This document shows positions 34,543 through 39,666 of a stretch of 39,666 nucleotides of DNA, piece by piece. The first letter of the stretch is position 1. The number at the start of each line of letters is the position of its first letter. Source of the stretch: an uncultured Pseudomonadota bacterium (GTDB lineage: Bacteria; Pseudomonadota; Alphaproteobacteria; RF32; CAG-239). The notes beneath the pieces are model-generated. The model was not told the DNA's origin. It saw only the letters and a program-made list of their open reading frames with translations, and did no database searches. The stretch covers positions 1-39,666 of the forward strand of contig CASEQD010000007.1 in NCBI GenBank assembly GCA_949289935.1, read 5' to 3'. The position numbers and the translations under genes are program-made.

Positions 34543-34578
34543 AAAAAACAGGTCTGATGCAAGTCAGGCCTGTTTTTT
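34543..34578. terminator. Bidirectional terminator
   Basis: AAAAACAGG and CCTGTTTTTT frame an imperfect stem (with CTGA/TCAG inside) around a short loop. It lies between the converging CPxC gene and activase gene. Confidence 0.85.
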
Positions 34579-34588
34579 ATGAAAAAGC

Positions 34589-37500
34589 TCATTGTTCCTG
34601 CTTGGAAATGGACATCATCAGCTTAATCCTGTTAATTTGATTGGTTTCGCTGGCGCCCGGATCATAATCGACGGCAATGATATTGGCGTTGGGAAAACGT
34701 TTTTTTATTTCTCTGATAAAGCCTTTGCCTGTAATGTGATTAGGAAGACAACCAAAGGGCTGCATACATAAAACATTATTAACGCCGCCTTCCAGCAGTT
34801 CGATAATTTCGGCGGTTAAGAGCCATCCTTCGCCGGTCTGATGTCCGAGCGAAACCAGTCCGCGGATTTTTTTGCGCAAATTCTTGAAAAAAACCGGCGG
34901 TTCAAAACGTTTGGAAAGCTTAAAACCGAGTCTCATGGATCCGCGGCAGAATTCCAGAAAAGCAATGCTGAAAATGCTGATGGCACAATTCTTCCACGAC
35001 CCTTGCAGATATTTATAATTGAAAATATGATCATAAAAGCTGTACAACATAAAGTCCATCAAATCCGGAATAACCGCTTCGCCGCCTTCCTGCTCAACAA
35101 TCCGTGCGGCCTGGTTGTTTGCATCGGGATGATATTTCAGCAAAATTTCCCCGACCAGTCCCACGCGCGGTTTGCGCTTGATATCTTTCAGCGGCAGCTT
35201 GTCAAATTCTTTTATCATGCGGAACATGTTCAGGTCGAATTTTATAATATTGCCGCTTTTCAGGTTTTTCTTAATTATTTCAACCCATTTATTAACCAGT
35301 TTTTGCGTGCTTCCTTTAACTTTTTCATAAGGAGAAACACGGTTGGTTATCCGCATCAAAGCATCGCCGTAACAGCCGGCCATAATCGAACGCAGCAAAA
35401 TTTTGCGTCCGGGAATAAAGCCGGGACTGTTGACATTGCCGCTGACATTCATGGTGATGACCGGAATATGTCCCATATTGCACTGAAGCAAAGCCCGCCG
35501 CAGCAATCCGGCATAATTGGAAGCCCGGCAGCCGCCGCCGGTTTGCGAAATCAGCAGCGCGATTTTATCGGTATCATAATCTCCGTCCCGGATGGCCTGA
35601 AGCAATTGTCCGATAACGACAATCGCCGGAAAACAGGCATCATTGTTAACATGCTTCAATCCAAGTTCGATAGCTGCTTTGCTGACTTTTGGAAGTTGGG
35701 CGACTTTATAACCTTCGCTGGCAAAAACGGTTTCCAAAAACTGAAAATGTATTGGCGACAGCTGCGGAATCAAAATCGTATGTGTTTTTTTCATTTCTTC
35801 CGTAAAAACAGGAAACTGACGCGGCGGCTGCGGCTGAGAGTTTTTTTTATGCAATTGCATGTCTTTCAAAGCGGCCAGCAGAGAGCGAATTCTGATTTTT
35901 GCCGGTCCGAGGTTGCCGCCTTCGTCAATTTTGATTTGAGCATACAGGCGGTCTTTTGATGTAACGATTTCTTCCAGCTGGTCGGAAGTAATGGCATCCA
36001 CGCCGCAGCCGAACGACACCAATTGGAGAATGGCCAGATTGTCTGTATCGGCGGCAAACGTTCCGGCGCGATACAAGCGTGAATGATAAGTCCATTGATC
36101 GCGCACCCGCAGGGCTTCGGGATTCGGGCGCAGATGAGCAACAGAATCTTCTGTCAGCACCGACAAGCCGCACGAATTGATGAGTTCCGGGATTCCGTGG
36201 TTGATAGCCGGATCGATATGATAGGGATGCCCGGCCAGAACAATACCGTATTCACCGTCTTTTTTTAGTTTTTCAACGGCTTCCGTTCCGGCGTTTCGGA
36301 TATCTTTTTTAAACCGCCGCAGTTCCACAAAAGCCCGTTTAACCGCCATGCGCAATTGTAAGGATGAAAAACCGGAAAATAACGGAACAAATTTCAGCCT
36401 TTTGGCTAAAACTTTTTCGTCAAGCGGCAGAAAAGGTGCAAAGAAAGGAGTGCCTGTTTTTTCCAGTTCCGGAATGTTTTTTGCCAGCAATTCGGGATAT
36501 CCGGTAACCACCGGACAATTATAACAGTCGGCTTGTGAGGAAAATTCTTTTTGTTCTCTGGGAATGCATGGAAAGAAAATATAATCGACGTTTTTTGCCA
36601 GCAGATCCATAATATGCCCGTGTGCCATCTTGGCGGGATAACAGACTGTTTGCGACGGAATGGAACCATATCCGCTGAAAAACAGCTTTTTTGAAGATGG
36701 TGAAGACAATTCCACCCGGAAACCGAGGTGGGTAAGCAACGTAAACCATAACGGATAATCTTCATACATGTTCAGGGCGCGCGGAATGCCGACCGTGCCG
36801 TGCGGAGCCTTCTCCTTCGGCAGGGGAACATAATGTTCAAACAAACGCCTATACTTATAAGCACAAAGATTAATTTTGGTATTTTTTGCGAGTCCGGCGC
36901 CTTTTTCGCACTTGTTGCCTGAAATAAATTTCTTTTTTCCGCCAAAATCGGTAATGGTCAGCATACAATGGTTGGCGCATCCCTGACACCGGGTGTTTGT
37001 GGTTTTTATTTGCAGATTTTTGATTTCTTCAGCCGTGATAAGTTCGGTCTGCAAACCATTTTCCGGTCCTCTTTTTTTTGCCAGCAGAGCTGCGCCGAAA
37101 GCACCCATCAGACCGGAAAGGCCGGGACGGATAACATTTTTGCCCACCTGAATTTCCAAAGCTCTCAGCAAAGCATCATTTAAAAACGAACCGCCTTGGG
37201 CGACGATGCAGTCGCCGAGTTCTGAAACATCGCTTATTTTTATGACTTTATAACATGCGTTTTTAATAACAGAATAAGACAATCCGGCGGCAATGTCTCC
37301 GACGGAAACGCCTTCTTTTTGCGCCTGTTTGACTTTGGAGTTCATAAAGACGGTGCAGCGCGTGCCCAGGTCGGCCGGATGTTTTGCGCGGATTGCCGCG
37401 TTAACGAAAGCCGGCATATCCATATCCAGAGATTTTGCAAAGTTTTCGATAAACGATCCGCAACCGGAAGAGCAGGCTTCGTTTAAGCCGATTCTTTCAA

Positions 37501-38818
37501 TAATGCCGTTTCTGAGTTTCATGCATTTAATATCCTGCCCGCCGATATCCAGCACAAAACTGGCTTGTGGCGCAAAAAACACGGCAGCTTCGCAGTGCGC
37601 TACGGTTTCAACTTCGTCAATATCAAGTTTCAAGCCGGCTTTGAGCATGGCGCTGCCATAGCCGGTCGCAGCCGCGGCCTTGATTTTCAGTCCGGTTTTT
37701 TTTCGGGAATATATTTCTTCCAGAATTTTCAGCGCCAGATGAAACGGGTCGCCGTTGTTTGAACCGTAATAAGAGTAGAGCAGGCGGTTTTGTCCGTCAA
37801 TCAAAACGGCTTTAATGGTTGTTGAACCGCTGTCGATGCCAAACCAGACATCCCCTTCATATTCTTCCAGCGGAAAAGTTTTAATGTTGGTTTTGCTGTG
37901 GCGCGCATCAAATTCCGCTTTTTCTTCCTTGTTTCGGAAAAGCGGCGGCAGTTTCTGAATGTCATTTTCTTCACCGAGATTTTCCAGAGTATTGATAATT
38001 TTGCGCAAATCATGACTTTCTCCGGAACAGGAGAGGGCATGTAAAGCGGCGCCCATAGCAACAAACAACTCTGCTTTTTCCGGCAGCACGGCATGTTTGT
38101 CATCAAGTTTCAGGGTTTCGCGGAAGCATTGCCGGAGCGATTTCAAAAAAGCCAGCGGTCCGCCGAGAAACACGACTTTGCCGCTGATTTCCCGTCCTCT
38201 GGCCAGTCCGCCGATAAACTGATTGACGACGGCCTGCATAACAGACATGGCGATATCGCTTTTGGCGCAGCCTTCATTGATGAGAGGAACGATGTCTGTT
38301 TTGGCAAAAACGCCGCAGCGGGAAGCTATGGGATAAATATTTTTATATTTCAACGCCAGTTTATCCATGTCGCTGACTTCCAGATTAAGGAAAGAAGCCA
38401 TCTGGTCAATGAAAGCGCCGGTGCCGCCGGCGCAGGTTTCGTTCATACGCAGATCGGTGCCGCTGGTCAAAAACGTGAGTTTGGCGTCTTCTCCGCCCAG
38501 TTCAATAATAACGTCGGCATCGGGAATGATTTTTTTTATGCTCAGGCTTGAGGCAATAACTTCCTGCACAAAAGGCAGATTCAGCCGGCTGCATAACGAC
38601 AAAGCGCCGGAACCTGTCAGGCTGAGTACAAATTTGCAGTCGGGAAACTGGCGGGAAACATCACCCAGAATAGAAACAATTTTTTGCCTGACTTCAGACA
38701 TATGGCGTTGGTAGGTCGAAAACAAAACCTTTTCATTATTGTCCAAAACAACGGCTTTTACCGTCGTTGAGCCGACGTCAATGCCGATGTATAACGTTTT
38801 TTTTGTATGGCTTTCCAT
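34589..38818 (-). CDS. CoA-dehydratase activase, four-domain fused form
   Basis: A 1409-residue ATPase of the BcrAD/BadFG family, which delivers ATP-driven electrons to 2-hydroxyacyl-CoA dehydratase-like enzymes. Two activator modules are fused in tandem: module 1 (about 8-265) has GIDVGSTTVKAVVLD and cluster cysteines C129 and C168; module 2 (about 324-580) has GIDSGSTTIKAVLID and C449 and C488, with the same 39-residue spacing. A Cys-rich linker (C611, C614, C618, C637) follows, then a DUF2229-type domain and a C-terminal dehydratase-related domain. No separate dehydratase subunits are nearby. The cluster chemistry points to anaerobic life. The start ATG 38818 has AAAGGAATT upstream. Confidence 0.9.
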   Translation of the reverse strand: MESHTKKTLYIGIDVGSTTVKAVVLDNNEKVLFSTYQRHMSEVRQKIVSILGDVSRQFPDCKFVLSLTGSGALSLCSRLNLPFVQEVIASSLSIKKIIPDADVIIELGGEDAKLTFLTSGTDLRMNETCAGGTGAFIDQMASFLNLEVSDMDKLALKYKNIYPIASRCGVFAKTDIVPLINEGCAKSDIAMSVMQAVVNQFIGGLARGREISGKVVFLGGPLAFLKSLRQCFRETLKLDDKHAVLPEKAELFVAMGAALHALSCSGESHDLRKIINTLENLGEENDIQKLPPLFRNKEEKAEFDARHSKTNIKTFPLEEYEGDVWFGIDSGSTTIKAVLIDGQNRLLYSYYGSNNGDPFHLALKILEEIYSRKKTGLKIKAAAATGYGSAMLKAGLKLDIDEVETVAHCEAAVFFAPQASFVLDIGGQDIKCMKLRNGIIERIGLNEACSSGCGSFIENFAKSLDMDMPAFVNAAIRAKHPADLGTRCTVFMNSKVKQAQKEGVSVGDIAAGLSYSVIKNACYKVIKISDVSELGDCIVAQGGSFLNDALLRALEIQVGKNVIRPGLSGLMGAFGAALLAKKRGPENGLQTELITAEEIKNLQIKTTNTRCQGCANHCMLTITDFGGKKKFISGNKCEKGAGLAKNTKINLCAYKYRRLFEHYVPLPKEKAPHGTVGIPRALNMYEDYPLWFTLLTHLGFRVELSSPSSKKLFFSGYGSIPSQTVCYPAKMAHGHIMDLLAKNVDYIFFPCIPREQKEFSSQADCYNCPVVTGYPELLAKNIPELEKTGTPFFAPFLPLDEKVLAKRLKFVPLFSGFSSLQLRMAVKRAFVELRRFKKDIRNAGTEAVEKLKKDGEYGIVLAGHPYHIDPAINHGIPELINSCGLSVLTEDSVAHLRPNPEALRVRDQWTYHSRLYRAGTFAADTDNLAILQLVSFGCGVDAITSDQLEEIVTSKDRLYAQIKIDEGGNLGPAKIRIRSLLAALKDMQLHKKNSQPQPPRQFPVFTEEMKKTHTILIPQLSPIHFQFLETVFASEGYKVAQLPKVSKAAIELGLKHVNNDACFPAIVVIGQLLQAIRDGDYDTDKIALLISQTGGGCRASNYAGLLRRALLQCNMGHIPVITMNVSGNVNSPGFIPGRKILLRSIMAGCYGDALMRITNRVSPYEKVKGSTQKLVNKWVEIIKKNLKSGNIIKFDLNMFRMIKEFDKLPLKDIKRKPRVGLVGEILLKYHPDANNQAARIVEQEGGEAVIPDLMDFMLYSFYDHIFNYKYLQGSWKNCAISIFSIAFLEFCRGSMRLGFKLSKRFEPPVFFKNLRKKIRGLVSLGHQTGEGWLLTAEIIELLEGGVNNVLCMQPFGCLPNHITGKGFIREIKKRFPNANIIAVDYDPGASETNQINRIKLMMSISKQEQ

Positions 38819-38992
38819 TTTGGTTCAGCAATTCCTTTCACAAAACACTGAATATGCTAATGTCGGCGCTCCGGAAAAGTCAAGAGTGTTTTCCTCTCAA
38901 ACCCACAGAAAACCAAAAATTTTTTTATTTTTTAGAATGTTTAAGAAAAATACGCCTGTTTTTTCGGATTCGGAAACGCATAAAAGCGCGGG

Positions 38993-39439
38993 TTACAATT
39001 CAACCACGTCCAGGAGTTTGAAGTTTTCATCATAAATATAGCGGCGGTTGACGGTTTTTCCGGCCAGAATATCCGGCAGAAAATCACGGTCGGCTTCTCT
39101 CATTTCCGCATAGGGGATATTGTCAATATCTTGCCAAAAAGCTTCAACTTCATCTTTTTTTTCGCGGAGTGTTCCCGAAAAAGCCGTGCTTTTGTAAATA
39201 TGAACATAAAAATCAAAACGCGGAAACTCCACATATCCGATTTTTACCGGATTTAAAATTGTCAAACCGGTTTCTTCCAGAGTTTCTCTGCGGACGCATT
39301 CCTCCATGGTTTCGCCTTCTTCCTGTTTGCCTCCGGGAAAATTAATGCACCCGTTATTGATGCCCCGGTGGTGCCGGATCATTAAAAACTTGTGATTTTT
39401 TACATCCTCGATAATGGATAATGAAGCTTCTTTTCTCAT
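38993..39439 (-). CDS. Nudix hydrolase (MutT-like)
   Basis: A 148-residue Mg-dependent pyrophosphohydrolase. The Nudix box GGKQEEGETMEECVRRETLE, continuing into ETGL, has the RE and EE residues that bind metal. The N-terminal part (FLMIRHHRGINNGCINFPGG) and the helix EVEAFWQDIDNIPYAEM fit MutT-like 8-oxo-dGTP diphosphatases, but the substrate is not certain. It stands alone. Confidence 0.9.
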   Translation of the reverse strand: MRKEASLSIIEDVKNHKFLMIRHHRGINNGCINFPGGKQEEGETMEECVRRETLEETGLTILNPVKIGYVEFPRFDFYVHIYKSTAFSGTLREKKDEVEAFWQDIDNIPYAEMREADRDFLPDILAGKTVNRRYIYDENFKLLDVVEL

Positions 39440-39521
39440 GATTTTAACCGCTTAAAACAATCTGCATATAACATCTTACGCCTGATTGAAAAAAAGTCAA
39501 TTTTTGTTTTCCACGAAACTA

Positions 39522-39549
39522 TTGACAAATTTTCGAAATTATTTATAAT
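39522..39549 (+). promoter_or_regulatory. Promoter of the right-edge gene
   Basis: TTGACA (39522-39527) and TATAAT (39544-39549) are perfect hexamers with 16-base spacing, 41 bases before the start codon. Confidence 0.75.
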
Positions 39550-39590
39550 GGGGTATGTTAACATTATTATTAATTTAAATTTATATCATT

Positions 39591-39666
39591 ATGAAAAGTA
39601 TTATTTTAATTTCGGGAGCAGTTATCTTTTTGATGATTCTGTTCTTTGCAATGGGTTATCTGAAGA
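39591..39666 (+). CDS. Start of a membrane protein, truncated by the window end
   Basis: From ATG 39591 the visible 25 codons encode a hydrophobic helix (IILISGAVIFLMILFFAMGY). No clear ribosome site is seen. A consensus promoter lies just upstream. The rest of the gene is outside the window, so the family cannot be judged; a signal peptide or a first transmembrane helix are both possible. Confidence 0.55.
   Translation, partial: MKSIILISGAVIFLMILFFAMGYLK

Noticed and set aside
34841..35959. Long plus-strand open frame (372 codons) inside the activase gene
   Set aside because: It is an antisense shadow of a well-supported minus-strand gene, with poor protein composition and no ribosome site or family.

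Overview
The window looks like a chromosome segment of an anaerobic, gut-type Gram-negative bacterium. An uncultured alphaproteobacterial lineage is my best guess, not a proof. The Gram-negative reading rests on an AIDA-type autotransporter with an outer-membrane barrel, an ELM1-like protein and a ygiW-qseB-qseC block. The anaerobic reading rests on a 1409-residue CoA-dehydratase activase. Several secreted Cys-rich proteins resemble each other.

Layout. (1) 1-375: start of a minus-strand gene running off the left edge, and a truncated gene end. (2) About 355-5520: a strikingly AT-rich island holding a tightly packed minus-strand operon: GNAT-PIN fusion, DUF2971 protein, orphan type I specificity subunit HsdS, HEPN-like protein, KAP-like P-loop NTPase. 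HsdS carries a 4-bp frameshift and a hexanucleotide microsatellite. The NTPase carries an in-frame stop and ends at the island edge. It reads as a decaying defence island with no hsdM or hsdR in view. (3) 5520-8570: gene fragments, palindromes, a Cys-rich secreted protein, a Cys-rich pseudogene and small membrane proteins. (4) 8699-11403: ELM1-like/unknown gene pair and the DNA repair glycosylase Tag. (5) 11821-18507: a polysaccharide operon: GT2, UDP-xylose synthase, UDP-glucose dehydrogenase, UDP-glucose 4-epimerase, UDP-galactopyranose mutase, GT2. It should supply UDP-GlcA, UDP-Xyl, UDP-Gal and UDP-Galf for a surface glycan. (6) 18546-21675: DUF1189-like membrane protein, CNNM/CorC protein, 2-hydroxyacid dehydrogenase. 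(7) 21774-24119: two divergent paralogous secreted proteins with near-identical promoters, ribosome sites and signal peptides, separated by palindromic repeats. (8) 24217-30715: unknown acidic protein, a long MalQ, and the autotransporter. (9) 30712-33113: ygiW-qseB-qseC-like stress/two-component operon, tail-to-tail with the autotransporter. (10) 33222-39666: a paired SMR exporter whose first gene seems to start with AUU, a CPxC membrane protein, the activase, a Nudix hydrolase and the start of a membrane protein.

The two regions most worth follow-up are the five-gene AT-rich island and the inverted pair of secreted paralogs with their palindrome cluster. All family assignments come from reading motifs in the sequence; no database search was run.
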